A stretch of DNA of 64,000 bases from Streptomyces marinisediminis (GCF_026262575.1 NZ_JAPKFL010000002.1:62001-126000); one strand, 5' to 3'; counted from the first letter of the stretch, positions 1 to 8,327 are shown. The notes: generated by a model from the letters alone, not told the origin. Program-made: numbers and translations.

Positions 1-1554
1 ACCGAGGCGGCCCTCGGCCTCCGCCGCCTCCAGCCGACCCGCCGGGATGCCGGGGCCGTCGTCCCGCACCGTCACCAGGACCGCGTCGGGCTCGTCCTCC
101 AGCAGAATCCAGGCCCGGGCCGACGCCCCGGCGTGGCGGCGCACGTTGTCCAGGGCCGCGCCCACCGCCTGGGCGACGCTGCGGGCCGCGCCGGGCGGCA
201 GCGGCACCGGTGCGCCGGGCTCGGACACGGTGACCCGGCCGTCCGCGTGCAGGGCCAGCAGCGGCCGCAGGTCCACCGGGGCACCGGCGTCCGCACCGGC
301 CTGGTCGGAGAGGCCGGGCAGGTCGGGTGGGCCGGGCGCGCCCCCGTCGGCCCCACCGCGCGCGGGCCGGGCCGGGGGCTCCGCGCCCGCCGCGGCGGCA
401 CCGCCGCGGACGCCGATGCCGCTGGAGACGAGCGCGCGCAGCGCCACCTCCTGCTCGCCCGCCATCCGGCCCAGCTCCGCCGCCTCGCCGCCCAGCGCGG
501 AGCCGCGCCGCTGCACCATGGCCAGCACCTGGAGCACGCTGTCGTGGATGTCGCGCGCCAGCCGCTCCCGCTCCCGGGTGGCGGCCTCGATGCGCAGCGC
601 CTCGGCCAGCGCCCGCTCCGAACTGCGGGCCACCTCCACGACGTAGCCGATGCCGATGCTCGCGACGGTCACGAGCAGGATGTTGTGGACCGTGTCCCGG
701 CTCAGCGCGCCGCGCTCGACGAGGTTGGCGGCGCCGATGACCAGGGACGCGGCAGCGGCCCACCGCCAGCCGCCCTTGATGGCGAACGCCAGCACGGCCC
801 CGGCCACCCAGATGGAGGGCAGCGTCGGGCGCACCACGGAGGCGGTGTCGGCGAGCGGCGAGATGAGGATGCCGGTCAGCGCGAGGGTGAGGTCGGCGGC
901 CAGGAAGCGCGGGGTGCAGCGCGCGGCCGAGGAGACGCGGGGCAGGGTGGCCAGCGTCCACACCGCGAGGACGGCGAGGTAGGCGGCGCCCAGCGCGTCC
1001 CGGTCGTATGCGTCGGCGTGGTAGCCGAAGACGCCGACGGCGTAGGCGGCCGTGAGCACCCGGTACCCGGCGAGCGCCCGCCACAGCGGCTGCTCGACGG
1101 ACATCCGCGTCACCCGGAACCGCCCCGCGAGCCGTCCCCGCCACCCCGCGACGGCCCCCACGCCCCGGGAGCCGGGCGCGGTCACGGCGGAGTCGAGGCC
1201 GCCCGGCGCGGAGGTCCCGGCCACCGGCCCACCGGACGCCGGGACGAGGGCCTCAGGCCCACCGGGCGCGGGCACGGCGGACGCGGGAACCTTGGCGGAG
1301 GGCACGCGTTCACCGGACACCGAGCCGCCAGGCGCACGGCCACCGGACACCGAGCCGCCAGGCGGGCGGTCCCCGGGCGGAACGCCGCCGGACTGAGCGC
1401 GGCCGGGTGCGAGCCCCCCGGACGGGACGCCGCCGGGTCCGTGTCCCACGGGCGGGGGGCCGTCGGACGCGGCGCCGGGGGCCGGCGGGGGGTCGTGCGG
1501 GCCGTCGGGAGAACGCGCCGTGCTCGGGCGGGGCCCGTCGTGCGTACTGGTCAT
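1..1554 (-). CDS. macS: MacS-type sensor histidine kinase (3' end cut by window edge)
   Basis: Membrane sensor kinase of a two-component pair; its response regulator would lie to the left, outside the window. On the complement, residues 1-150 are Gly/Pro/Ser-rich and disordered-looking, then come several hydrophobic segments (about 160-320), the dimerisation box RDIHDSVLQVL with the phospho-accepting His near residue 337, an N-box-like stretch (ALDNVRRHAG) and the ATP-binding motif DDGPGIP. ATG at 1554 follows a good GGGGGAG ribosome site. The kinase core starts at an internal Met (1104), so the long N-terminal extension is unusual and a later start is possible. The preceding acyltransferase gene ends 26 nt upstream, so they may be cotranscribed. 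Family assignment and S. coelicolor MacS (SCO2121) synteny are from memory. Confidence 0.85.
   Translation of the reverse strand, partial: MTSTHDGPRPSTARSPDGPHDPPPAPGAASDGPPPVGHGPGGVPSGGLAPGRAQSGGVPPGDRPPGGSVSGGRAPGGSVSGERVPSAKVPASAVPAPGGPEALVPASGGPVAGTSAPGGLDSAVTAPGSRGVGAVAGWRGRLAGRFRVTRMSVEQPLWRALAGYRVLTAAYAVGVFGYHADAYDRDALGAAYLAVLAVWTLATLPRVSSAARCTPRFLAADLTLALTGILISPLADTASVVRPTLPSIWVAGAVLAFAIKGGWRWAAAASLVIGAANLVERGALSRDTVHNILLVTVASIGIGYVVEVARSSERALAEALRIEAATRERERLARDIHDSVLQVLAMVQRRGSALGGEAAELGRMAGEQEVALRALVSSGIGVRGGAAAAGAEPPARPARGGADGGAPGPPDLPGLSDQAGADAGAPVDLRPLLALHADGRVTVSEPGAPVPLPPGAARSVAQAVGAALDNVRRHAGASARAWILLEDEPDAVLVTVRDDGPGIPAGRLEAAEAEGRLG
1311..1370. repeat. Two tandem 30-bp repeats inside macS
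   Basis: Positions 1311-1340 and 1341-1370 are near-identical 30-bp units (they differ only at the last few bases). They encode two copies of a GGSVSG-type decapeptide in the low-complexity N-terminal extension of the sensor kinase. The unit is in frame, so copy-number change would not break the gene. Confidence 0.85.
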
Positions 1555-1580
1555 CGTCGCTCCCCCCGGAGGTACCGCGG

Positions 1581-2360
1581 TCAGGCGGCCTGGCCGCCCG
1601 TCTGGTCGTCCTGCTCCCTCGCGGCGGCCCTGGCCGCGTCCCTGGCCGCCTTCTCCGCCGCCTTCTCGGCCTTCTCCGCCTCCGCGATCTGCCGTTTGGC
1701 GGCGGTGGCGTAGATGTCGACGTACTCCTGGCCGGACAGCTTCATGATCTCGTACATGACCTCGTCGGTCAGCGAACGCTGGATGAACCGGTCGCCGTCC
1801 ATGCCCTGGTAGCGGCTGAAGTCCAGCGGGCGCCCGATGCGGATGCCGGGGCGCATGAGCTTGGGCACCACCTTGCCCGGCGGCTGGATCTTCTCCGTGT
1901 CGATCATCGCGACGGGGATCACCGGCGCCCCGGTGGCCAGGGCGATGCGGGCCAGCCCGCCGGGTTTGCCCCGGTAGAGGCGCCCGTCCGGGGAGCGCGT
2001 GCCCTCGGGGTAGATGCCGAACAGGCCGCCCTCCTCCAGCACCCGGATGCCGCTGTTGATGGCGGCCTCGGCGGCGCCGCGCGTGCCGGAGCGGTCCACC
2101 GGGAGCTGGCCGACGCCCTTGAAGAACGCGGCCGTCAACCGGCCCTTGATTCCCGGGGTGGTGAAGTACTCCGCCTTGGCCACGAAGGTGACCTTGCGGT
2201 CCAGCACGGCGGGCAGGAAGAAGGAGTCGGAGAAGGACAGGTGGTTGCTGGCCAGGATCGCCGGCCCCGCGGCCGGGACGTGCTCGATGCCTTCCACCCA
2301 CGGACGGAAGGCGAGCTTCAGCGTCCCGCCGACCGAGACCTTCATCGCGCCGTACAGCAC
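1581..2360 (-). CDS. PlsC-family lysophospholipid acyltransferase
   Basis: Predicted 1-acyl-glycerol-3-phosphate acyltransferase of the PlsC fold, adding an acyl chain to lysophosphatidic acid or a related lipid at the inner membrane face. The 259-residue product carries the catalytic NHLSFSDSFF motif (NHxxxxD) near residue 40, the substrate motif YPEGTRSPDG, and a Lys/Ala-rich charged tail. I chose GTG at 2360 because AGGAGG sits 7 nt upstream; an ATG at 2393 has no such site. The gene reads toward macS with a 26-nt gap, which suggests cotranscription. The exact acyl acceptor cannot be told from sequence. Confidence 0.88.
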   Translation of the reverse strand: MLYGAMKVSVGGTLKLAFRPWVEGIEHVPAAGPAILASNHLSFSDSFFLPAVLDRKVTFVAKAEYFTTPGIKGRLTAAFFKGVGQLPVDRSGTRGAAEAAINSGIRVLEEGGLFGIYPEGTRSPDGRLYRGKPGGLARIALATGAPVIPVAMIDTEKIQPPGKVVPKLMRPGIRIGRPLDFSRYQGMDGDRFIQRSLTDEVMYEIMKLSGQEYVDIYATAAKRQIAEAEKAEKAAEKAARDAARAAAREQDDQTGGQAA

Positions 2361-2500
2361 CCCGGAACCTCCTGTGTCGACGTCGAGAACCATATCCCGC
2401 CACGGCGCCCCGCCCGGCGGGCGTACCGGGCTACCCGGTGCCGCCGCACGCGCGTAGGGTGACAGGACCCACTCCTCGCGTGCCCGAACGGAGACCGACG

Positions 2501-3274
2501 GTGCAGCTTCTACCCGGGTGCGAGCCGATGCGGCACGACGGCTCGGACGAGATCGGCGTGCTGGTGTGCCACGGCTTCTGCGGCTCCCCGCAGTCCGTGA
2601 AGCCGTGGGGGCGGTACCTGGCCGACCGGGGGCTGAGCGTGCGCGTACCGCTGCTGCCCGGGCACGGCACGCGCTGGGAGGAACTGGCGGTCACCGGCTG
2701 GCAGGACTGGTACGCGACGCTCGACCGCGAGTTGCACGCGCTGCGGCGGCGCTGCCGCCGGGTGTTCGTCGCGGGGCTGTCCATGGGCGGCGCCCTGGCG
2801 CTGCGGCTGGCGGCCAAGCACGGGGACGCGGTCGGCGGCGTGGTCGTGGTCAACCCGGCCATGACGTTCCCGCGGGTGCCCGGTTACGCGCTGCCCGTCG
2901 CGCGCCACCTGGTCCGCACGACGAAGGGCATCATCGGCGACATCCGCAAGGACGGGCCCGAGGAGGTCGGCTACACCCGGGTGCCGCTGTCGGCGGCGCA
3001 CTCGCTGCGCGCGTTGCTGAACCTCACCCGCGGCGAGCTGCCGCAGGTGACGCAGCCGCTGCTGGTGCTGCACAGCCGGGTCGACCACGTGGTGCCGCCC
3101 GGCGACTCGGCGCTCGTGCTCGCGGGCGTGTCCTCCACCGACGTGACGGAGACCGTTTTGGCGGACAGCTACCACGTGGCCACACTGGACCACGACGCGG
3201 AGAAGGTCTTCGCCGACTCCTACGCGTTCATCACCCGGCTGGCAGCGAGGAAGGCGGCACGTGACGGGGCGTGA
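2501..3274 (+). CDS. Alpha/beta-hydrolase carboxylesterase
   Basis: Cytoplasmic serine esterase of the alpha/beta-hydrolase fold, 257 residues. The nucleophile elbow GLSMGG puts the catalytic Ser near residue 95; the acid is probably the Asp in SRVDHVVP (about 196) and the base the His in SYHVATLD (about 225). The oxyanion region is CHGFCGSP. GTG at 2501 is preferred because GGAG lies 6-8 nt upstream and the known family begins with a short LLPGCEP-like N-terminus. The next gene overlaps its end by 14 nt, so the two are translationally linked. Substrate unknown; family members hydrolyse short-chain esters or monoglycerides. Confidence 0.85.
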   Translation: MQLLPGCEPMRHDGSDEIGVLVCHGFCGSPQSVKPWGRYLADRGLSVRVPLLPGHGTRWEELAVTGWQDWYATLDRELHALRRRCRRVFVAGLSMGGALALRLAAKHGDAVGGVVVVNPAMTFPRVPGYALPVARHLVRTTKGIIGDIRKDGPEEVGYTRVPLSAAHSLRALLNLTRGELPQVTQPLLVLHSRVDHVVPPGDSALVLAGVSSTDVTETVLADSYHVATLDHDAEKVFADSYAFITRLAARKAARDGA

Positions 3275-4019
3275 GAAGGACCAGGGCGAAGGCAGGGAAC
3301 CCCTGGACGAAGAGGCCGCGTGGGCGCAGATCGTGGCGGGCTACGGCGCCGAGCCGCCGGACCCGCCGGGGGTGTGGACCAAGGCCGGGCAGGGCGAGGG
3401 CCGCGCCCCGGGCGACGGTGAGCGCGCCGGAGACGACGACCGCACCGCCGCCGTCGACGACGGGGGCGCGGGCGGCGGCCCGGGCGGCACCGCCGTCGAC
3501 GACGGCGGCCCGGGCGACGGGGACGGCGGCCCGGGCGACGGCGGCGAGGGCCGCGGCCCGGACGGCGCGCGGGGCCCCGCCTCCCCGGAGGAGGCGCGGG
3601 CCGAGCGCGAGCCCGTGGAGGCCCGCGAGGCACCGGCCGAGCCGGGACGGCGCGGGGAGGCCCGGGCCGACGGCGGGGACGGCGAGGACGCCCCGGTGCG
3701 CAGCTTCACCGTCTACTCGGCGGGCGCGGGACCGCGCGACTGGGAGCCGGCGCCGCCCTCCGAGGACGAGGACCACTTCGTGCCGCCCGAGCCGCCCCCG
3801 CTCCCGCGGGCGGACACCACCACCAAGTTCGCCTGGCTCGCGGTGCTCGGCGGCCCGGCGCTGCTGCTGGCCGCCGTCCTGCTCCAGTGGGACTTCACCT
3901 GGTGGATCTCCACGCTCGGCGTCGGCGGCTTCCTCGGCGGCTTCGCCACCCTGCTGACGCGGTTGCGGGACGGCGACGAGGACGACTGGGACGATCCGGG
4001 CCGCGGCGCGGTGGTGTGA
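3261..4019 (+). CDS. Low-complexity membrane protein, function unknown
   Basis: A 252-residue protein whose first 170 residues are Gly/Asp/Ala-rich and look disordered, followed by two closely spaced hydrophobic segments (about residues 192-235: FAWLAVLGGPALLLAAVLL and a WWISTLGVGGFLGGFATLL stretch) and a short acidic tail. It begins at GTG 3261 inside the end of the esterase gene (14-nt overlap). The topology suggests both ends in the cytoplasm. No catalytic motif is visible and I do not recognise a function. GC-rich Asp-Asp-Gly repeats near 3460-3550 are compositional rather than a clean tandem array. Confidence 0.75.
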   Translation: MTGREKDQGEGREPLDEEAAWAQIVAGYGAEPPDPPGVWTKAGQGEGRAPGDGERAGDDDRTAAVDDGGAGGGPGGTAVDDGGPGDGDGGPGDGGEGRGPDGARGPASPEEARAEREPVEAREAPAEPGRRGEARADGGDGEDAPVRSFTVYSAGAGPRDWEPAPPSEDEDHFVPPEPPPLPRADTTTKFAWLAVLGGPALLLAAVLLQWDFTWWISTLGVGGFLGGFATLLTRLRDGDEDDWDDPGRGAVV

Positions 4020-4121
4020 CCCGCGGCGAACCCGCCCGCCCCACGCCCTCGGCGGTCGACTAGCCTCGGTGGCACGGCCGCCGAGGGGAGCGGCCGTGCG
4101 CAGGTGACCTCGGGGGGACAC

Positions 4122-4283
4122 ATGCTGATCCTGCTGTTCGTCTTCAGCACCGTGGCGCTGGTGACGGGCGTGTTCGTCAACCGGCTGCTGCGGCAGGAGG
4201 CGCGCCGGGCGGAGCGGGGGGCACCCGCAGCGCGGCGAGCACCGGAAGGTGGTCGCTGGCGGCCCGCAGCGCGGCGTCGCTGA
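4122..4283 (+). CDS. Small single-span membrane ORF (53 aa)
   Basis: ATG at 4122 has a strong GGGGGGAC ribosome site. The ORF encodes 53 residues: a clean hydrophobic helix (LILLFVFSTVALVTGVFV) followed by an Arg-rich cytoplasmic tail. Its last 107 nt overlap the 3' end of the convergent phosphoesterase gene, and the Arg-rich tail may simply reflect antisense of that gene. A possible promoter (TAGCCT at about 4062) lies upstream. No homologue is recalled with certainty; it could be a real small membrane protein or a chance ORF. Confidence 0.42.
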   Translation: MLILLFVFSTVALVTGVFVNRLLRQEARRAERGAPAARRAPEGGRWRPAARRR

Positions 4284-4965
4284 CGCCGGGCAGCCCGCGC
4301 GGCACCCCGCAGCCCAGCACCTCGACCCCGCGGGTCAGCACCGCGTCGATGCGCTGGTGCGGCCCGTGCGCCGGTGAGGTGTGCTCCTGGCCCCACGGGC
4401 GCAGCGCCCAGCCGTCGTCCAGGCGCGTCGTCAGCCGCCGGAACGCGGGGCCGTCCGGGCGCTCGTTGAGGTCCCCGGCGGCCACGGCGGGGAGCGGTCC
4501 GGTGGCCGCGAGCCGGTCGAGCAGCAGGCCCGCCTGGGCGTACCGCTCGGCGCGACGCAGGCTCAGGTGGCAGCTCACGACGGTCAGCCGCGCGTACGGC
4601 CCGAAGCGCAGCACCGCCGTGGCCAGGCCGCGCCGGTGCAGCCCCGGGGTGCGCGGCAGCAGCACGTCCTCGGCGTGCTCGACCGTGGCCCGCAGCGAGG
4701 CGAGGACCATCGGACCGCAGGCGGTGGCGCCACCGGTGACGTAGGTGAGCCCGGTGGCCCGGGCCAGCCGGGCCGCGGCCTTGCGCCAGCGGAAGAAGCG
4801 CGGCGCCTCCTGCACGCAGACGACGTCGGGGGCGCAGGCCCGGACGACACCGGCCAGCGCCCCCTCGTCGTCGCGCAGCGAGCGGACGTTGTAGCTGAGC
4901 AGGCGGACGACGGCCGTACCGTCGGCATGTGTGACGGAAGCGGGGAGGTCCCGGAGCGTCGTCAT
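4177..4965 (-). CDS. Endonuclease/exonuclease/phosphatase-family protein
   Basis: Metal-dependent phosphoesterase of the EEP (DNase I-like) fold, 262 residues. The whole motif set is visible: SYNVRSL (N-terminal metal site), QEAP, SCHLSL, GDLNERPD, QRIDAV and the C-terminal ASDHLPV catalytic His-Asp pair. Family members cleave nucleic acids, sugar phosphates or phosphoinositides, and the substrate cannot be chosen from sequence. No signal peptide is seen. The start has no Shine-Dalgarno; instead TACCGT at 4972-4977 sits exactly 6 nt upstream of the ATG, which fits a leaderless mRNA. Confidence 0.88.
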   Translation of the reverse strand: MTTLRDLPASVTHADGTAVVRLLSYNVRSLRDDEGALAGVVRACAPDVVCVQEAPRFFRWRKAAARLARATGLTYVTGGATACGPMVLASLRATVEHAEDVLLPRTPGLHRRGLATAVLRFGPYARLTVVSCHLSLRRAERYAQAGLLLDRLAATGPLPAVAAGDLNERPDGPAFRRLTTRLDDGWALRPWGQEHTSPAHGPHQRIDAVLTRGVEVLGCGVPRGLPGVSDAALRAASDHLPVLAALRVPPAPPGAPPAAAAG

Positions 4966-5004
4966 GCCCTCACGGTACGGCCTCGCGCCGCCGGGCGGGG
5001 AGCG

Positions 5005-5946
5005 TCAGCCCTGCCGGGCCAGGTCGGCGACGCCCACCAGTCCGGCCTTGCCGCCGAGCTGGGCGGCCAGCACCTGGGCCTGCGGGCGCCACTGCGCGCC
5101 CACCAGCCAGCGCCGGTAGGACTTGCGGATCGGTTCGAGCACCAGCTCTCCCTCGTCCGAGACCCCGCCGCCGACGATGAACGCCGCCGGGTCGAACAGC
5201 GAGGCGAGGTCCGCGAGCCCGGCGCCCGCCCAGCGGGCCAGCTCGCGGAAGGAGTCGATGGCCACCGGGCAGCCTTCGCGCGCCGCCTGGCTGACGTGCT
5301 TGCCCTGGATGCCGCCGGGCGTCCCGTCCCCGAGGCCGAGCAGCGTGCCCGCCTTCTCGGGCGTGGCCGCGGCGCGCTGCCGGGCGTAGCGCACGAGGGC
5401 GCTGCCGGAGGCGTACTGCTCCCAGCAGCCCTGGTTGCCGCAGCCGCACAGCAGCCCGTCGGGCACCATGCGGATGTGGCCGAACTCGGCCGCGACGCCG
5501 AACCGGCCGCGCACCAGCCGGCCGCCGATGACGATGCCGCCGCCCAGGCCCGTGCCCAGGGTGATGCAGACGACGTCCTCATGGCCCTTGCCCGCGCCGA
5601 ACCGGAACTCGCCCCAGGCCGCCGCGTTGGCGTCGTTCTCGATGACCACCGGCACGCCGATGCGCTGCTCGACCCGGTCCTTGAGCGGTTCGTGGCGCCA
5701 GGTGAGGTTCGGGGTGAACAGCACGGTGGCGCGCTTGTCGTCCACGTATCCGGGGGCGCCGATGCCGACGGCCTCCACCTGGTGGTCGGCGCTGGCCTGC
5801 CGCACGGCGTCCGCGATGCCGTCGATCACGCCCTCGGCCGTCTGCGGGGTCGGTACCGTGCTGGTCTCCAGGATGTTGCCGTCCTCGTCGACCACCCCGG
5901 CCGCGACCTTGGTACCGCCGATGTCGACGCCAATGGTGAGTCCCAT
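5005..5946 (-). CDS. glkA: Glucokinase (ROK family)
   Basis: ATP-dependent glucose phosphorylation at the head of glycolysis; in Streptomyces this enzyme also mediates glucose repression (known for S. coelicolor GlkA). The 313-residue protein shows the ATP site DIGGTK (residues 7-12), ENDANAAAWGE with the catalytic Asp, GTGLGGGI, and the ROK zinc site CGCGNQGCWE. ATG at 5946 has GAGGGAC just upstream and matches the family start; an in-frame upstream extension is rejected. The DUF5304 gene lies 120 nt upstream on the same strand, and a separate promoter is visible in that gap. Confidence 0.97.
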   Translation of the reverse strand: MGLTIGVDIGGTKVAAGVVDEDGNILETSTVPTPQTAEGVIDGIADAVRQASADHQVEAVGIGAPGYVDDKRATVLFTPNLTWRHEPLKDRVEQRIGVPVVIENDANAAAWGEFRFGAGKGHEDVVCITLGTGLGGGIVIGGRLVRGRFGVAAEFGHIRMVPDGLLCGCGNQGCWEQYASGSALVRYARQRAAATPEKAGTLLGLGDGTPGGIQGKHVSQAAREGCPVAIDSFRELARWAGAGLADLASLFDPAAFIVGGGVSDEGELVLEPIRKSYRRWLVGAQWRPQAQVLAAQLGGKAGLVGVADLARQG

Positions 5947-5956
5947 AAGTCCCTCA

Positions 5957-5985
5957 GTTATCCGGTAGAGCCCCGCTGAACTCAA
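5957..5985 (-). promoter_or_regulatory. Candidate vegetative promoter of glkA
   Basis: On the minus strand, TTGAGT (5980-5985), a 17-nt spacer and GATAAC (5957-5962) form a good housekeeping-sigma match ending 11 nt before the glkA ATG. The flanking sequence also holds GGTAACGTTGAG, with an AACGTT palindrome. It is compatible with glkA having its own promoter besides read-through from upstream. Confidence 0.5.
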
Positions 5986-6066
5986 CGTTACCGGAGCTGA
6001 GGCACCGCCACGGACGGTCCGGCGGACCCGGCCGCGGGGGGTGGCCCGCGGGTCGGGCGGAACGGA

Positions 6067-6654
6067 TCAGTCCAGTTCGATGCGCTCGGCGCCGGGCGGC
6101 TCGTCGCGGCCCTCGCCCCGGCCCGAGGGACGATCGGCGCCGGGCGCCCGCTCCCCCGCACCGGAAGCCGACGGCCCCGCGCCGGAGGCTTCCGGGCTGG
6201 ACGAGGGCCCCGCCCCGGAGGGCTCCGCGCCGCCGGACGACGGCCCGGGACCGGCGGCCCGGCCGGTGTCCCGCGCGTCGCGCGTCCAGCGCCGCTCCTG
6301 CCCGGCGACCGCCGAGCGGTAGGCCGCCAGCAGTTCGCTCCCGGCCGCCGACAGGTGCTCGAAGACCTCCGGGTTGCGCTGGACGACCGGCTCCACCGCC
6401 GCCCGGGCGCCGTCCGCGAGCTGACGCGCCCAGTCCTGGCCAGGACCCGCCGCGCCGCCCACCGACCCGGCCAGCCCGGCGAGCCGGTCGGCGACCGTCT
6501 CCGCCAGCCGCCGCAGCTCCTCGGCGGCTCCCGCGGGCTCCGGCCCGCCACGGGCTCGGCGGCGGGCCCGCTCGGCCGCCAGGTCCTCCGCGCAGGCCTC
6601 GGCCCAGGCGTCGGCGTCCGGACCGTTCGGCTCACGTCCTCGGGCATCGCTCAT
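6067..6654 (-). CDS. DUF5304-family protein next to glkA
   Basis: A 195-residue protein. The first 110 residues are helical and charged (DAWAEACAEDLAAERARRRAR, then VVQRNPEVFEHLSAAGSELLAAYRSAV). The last 70 are a Gly/Ser/Pro low-complexity tail. It matches the streptomycete DUF5304 family; the S. coelicolor neighbour of glkA (SCO2127) has, from memory, been linked to the BldK oligopeptide system. GGGAG sits 6-7 nt before the ATG. It lies between glkA and the ArsA-like gene on the same strand. Biochemical function unknown. Confidence 0.82.
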   Translation of the reverse strand: MSDARGREPNGPDADAWAEACAEDLAAERARRRARGGPEPAGAAEELRRLAETVADRLAGLAGSVGGAAGPGQDWARQLADGARAAVEPVVQRNPEVFEHLSAAGSELLAAYRSAVAGQERRWTRDARDTGRAAGPGPSSGGAEPSGAGPSSSPEASGAGPSASGAGERAPGADRPSGRGEGRDEPPGAERIELD

Positions 6655-6706
6655 GACGGGCTCCCGGATGCGTCGCGTCGTCTCCCTGGACCTTCGACAG
6701 TACCGG

Positions 6707-7861
6707 TCAGCCGCCCGCGGGCCACAGCGTGGGGTCGGGCCGGAAGCGGACGGTCAGCTCACCGTCCGCGAGCCGGGCCCCGGCCACGGCGCACCGGGCC
6801 AGCGCCCCGTCCAGGGGCAGGGCCCGCCGGTGCGGGCCGACGGTGACCACGACCTCGTCCCCGCGCCGCACCAGCGCGGTGTGCTCCTTGACGGCACCGG
6901 GCAGCGGCAGCCGCCACGCCAGCATCCCGTCCTCGGCGCGGCGGTCCTCGATCACGGCGCCGGGGGCCGGCCCCGTGAGCGGGGGTTCGCAGACCTCCAG
7001 CGCCCGCAGCCCGTCGGCGGTGCGCGGCGGCTCGGGCAGCCAGGGCAGCTCCCGCACCGGGAGGCCGCCGGCCGCCTCCCGGACGGCGTCCGCGGCCGCG
7101 CGCTGCGCCGCACCCAGGCGGCGCACGTACGGGTCCGGCGACCGGGCGGGCAGCAGGCGGTTGACGGTGACGCCGCCCAGCGGCACCCCGTGCAGCGCCA
7201 GCCCGGCGCGGGTCTCGCCGAGGAGGCGCGGGGCGCCGGGTTCGGCGGCCAGGACCAGGTGCGCCGAGGTCCCGGGTGCGCGCAGCACCCGCTCCGCGGC
7301 GGCCAGGGCGGTTCCGGCCCGCCCGGCGGCGTCGTAGAGCCACTCGGCGGGCATCGGCACCCCGGCGAACTGCGCCAGCAGCGGCCGCAGCGCGCGGGCG
7401 GCCTGCCGCTCGGGCGGCAGCAGGCGGCGCAGGGAGCGGGAGAGCTGCTCGGGCAGAGCGAGCAGGTGGACGGCGTCGGGCACCGGCGGCAGGTCGGCGA
7501 CCAGGACGTCCCAGGGCTCGCCCGCCCCGGCGTGCGCGTCGTGCAGCGCGTGCAGGACGGCGACGGCCCGCGCGCCGGGCGGCTCGGCCAGCTCGTCGTC
7601 GTCCAGCGGCCGCGCACCGAGCAGGTCCAGCGCCGCGCCGCAGCGCTCCTGGAGGGCGAGCACGGCCGACCGGAACCGGGCGCCGGAGTCCACCCGCGCG
7701 CACCGCAGCCCCGGCACGTGTGCGGTGCCCGCGTCGGCCGCGGGGTCGGCGCTCAGCAGCAGGGTGCGGTGGCCCTGGTCCGCGGCGGCCAGCGCGGTGG
7801 CGGCGGCCACGGTGGTGCGTCCGGCCCCGCCCGCGCCGGTGACCAGGACGGTGCGGCGCAC
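6707..7861 (-). CDS. ArsA/Get3-like ATPase with altered P-loop
   Basis: SIMIBI-class P-loop ATPase related to ArsA/Get3, 384 residues. The N-terminus reads GAGGAGRTT: both the signature Lys (position 10, now Ala) and the Walker A Lys (position 15, now Arg) are replaced. A Walker B-like VLVADLPP stretch is present near residue 130, and a C-terminal beta-rich segment follows as in ArsA proteins. Start is GTG at 7861, one base after the stop of the SRPBCC gene, so translation is coupled. With both lysines gone, ATP hydrolysis may be reduced or absent. No arsenic genes are nearby, so an arsenite pump role is unlikely. Confidence 0.8.
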   Translation of the reverse strand: MRRTVLVTGAGGAGRTTVAAATALAAADQGHRTLLLSADPAADAGTAHVPGLRCARVDSGARFRSAVLALQERCGAALDLLGARPLDDDELAEPPGARAVAVLHALHDAHAGAGEPWDVLVADLPPVPDAVHLLALPEQLSRSLRRLLPPERQAARALRPLLAQFAGVPMPAEWLYDAAGRAGTALAAAERVLRAPGTSAHLVLAAEPGAPRLLGETRAGLALHGVPLGGVTVNRLLPARSPDPYVRRLGAAQRAAADAVREAAGGLPVRELPWLPEPPRTADGLRALEVCEPPLTGPAPGAVIEDRRAEDGMLAWRLPLPGAVKEHTALVRRGDEVVVTVGPHRRALPLDGALARCAVAGARLADGELTVRFRPDPTLWPAGG

Positions 7862-7862
7862 C

Positions 7863-8327
7863 TCAGCCCTCGCGGGGGCCGGGGTCGGCGCCGCCGGACT
7901 CGACGCGCTGCTTCAGCCCGGCCAGCGCGCGGTCGATGATGACCTTCTCCGCCTTGCGCTTGATCATGCCGAGCATGGGGATCTTGACGTCCACGGTGAG
8001 CTGGTAGGTGACCTCGGTGCCCCCGGCGCCGACCGGGGCGAGGTGGTAGGAACCGTCCAGGGCCCGCAGCATCTGGGACTTCACCAGCGTCCAGCTCACC
8101 TCGTGCGCCGAGTGCCAGGTGTAGGCCAGGGTGTGCTCGTCGCGGATGGCGCCGGCGTCCAGCAGCAGGCGCACCTTCTCGGCGCGGCCCCGCTCGTCGG
8201 TGGCCAGCACCTCGGCCTCCTTCACCTCGCCGGTCCACTCCGGGTAGCGGGCGAAGTCGGCGATGACCCCCATCACCTCGGCCGGTGCCGCGTCGATGGT
8301 GATGCTCGACCTGGTGTGTTCCGCCAT
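7863..8327 (-). CDS. SRPBCC (START-like) lipid/polyketide-binding protein
   Basis: A 154-residue START-like hydrophobic-ligand-binding protein. Typical features are EHTRSSITIDAAPAEVMGVI at the N-terminus, the FARYPEWTGEVKEAEV segment, and a long C-terminal helix with KAEKVIIDRALAGLKQRV. It probably binds a lipid or isoprenoid in the cytoplasm. ATG at 8327 has GAGGA 8 nt upstream; the longer in-frame extension has no ribosome site. It is the first gene of a likely operon with the ArsA-like ATPase (1-nt gap) and the DUF5304 protein. Confidence 0.86.
   Translation of the reverse strand: MAEHTRSSITIDAAPAEVMGVIADFARYPEWTGEVKEAEVLATDERGRAEKVRLLLDAGAIRDEHTLAYTWHSAHEVSWTLVKSQMLRALDGSYHLAPVGAGGTEVTYQLTVDVKIPMLGMIKRKAEKVIIDRALAGLKQRVESGGADPGPREG

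Noticed and set aside
7..646. Plus-strand open frames at the left edge
   Set aside because: They are Ser/Pro/Arg-rich shadows of the MacS kinase, whose motifs are clear on the complement.
3460..3550. CRISPR-like or tandem repeat in the Gly/Asp-rich protein gene
   Set aside because: GGCCCGGGCGACGG-like words recur irregularly in frame without constant spacers; this is low-complexity coding sequence.
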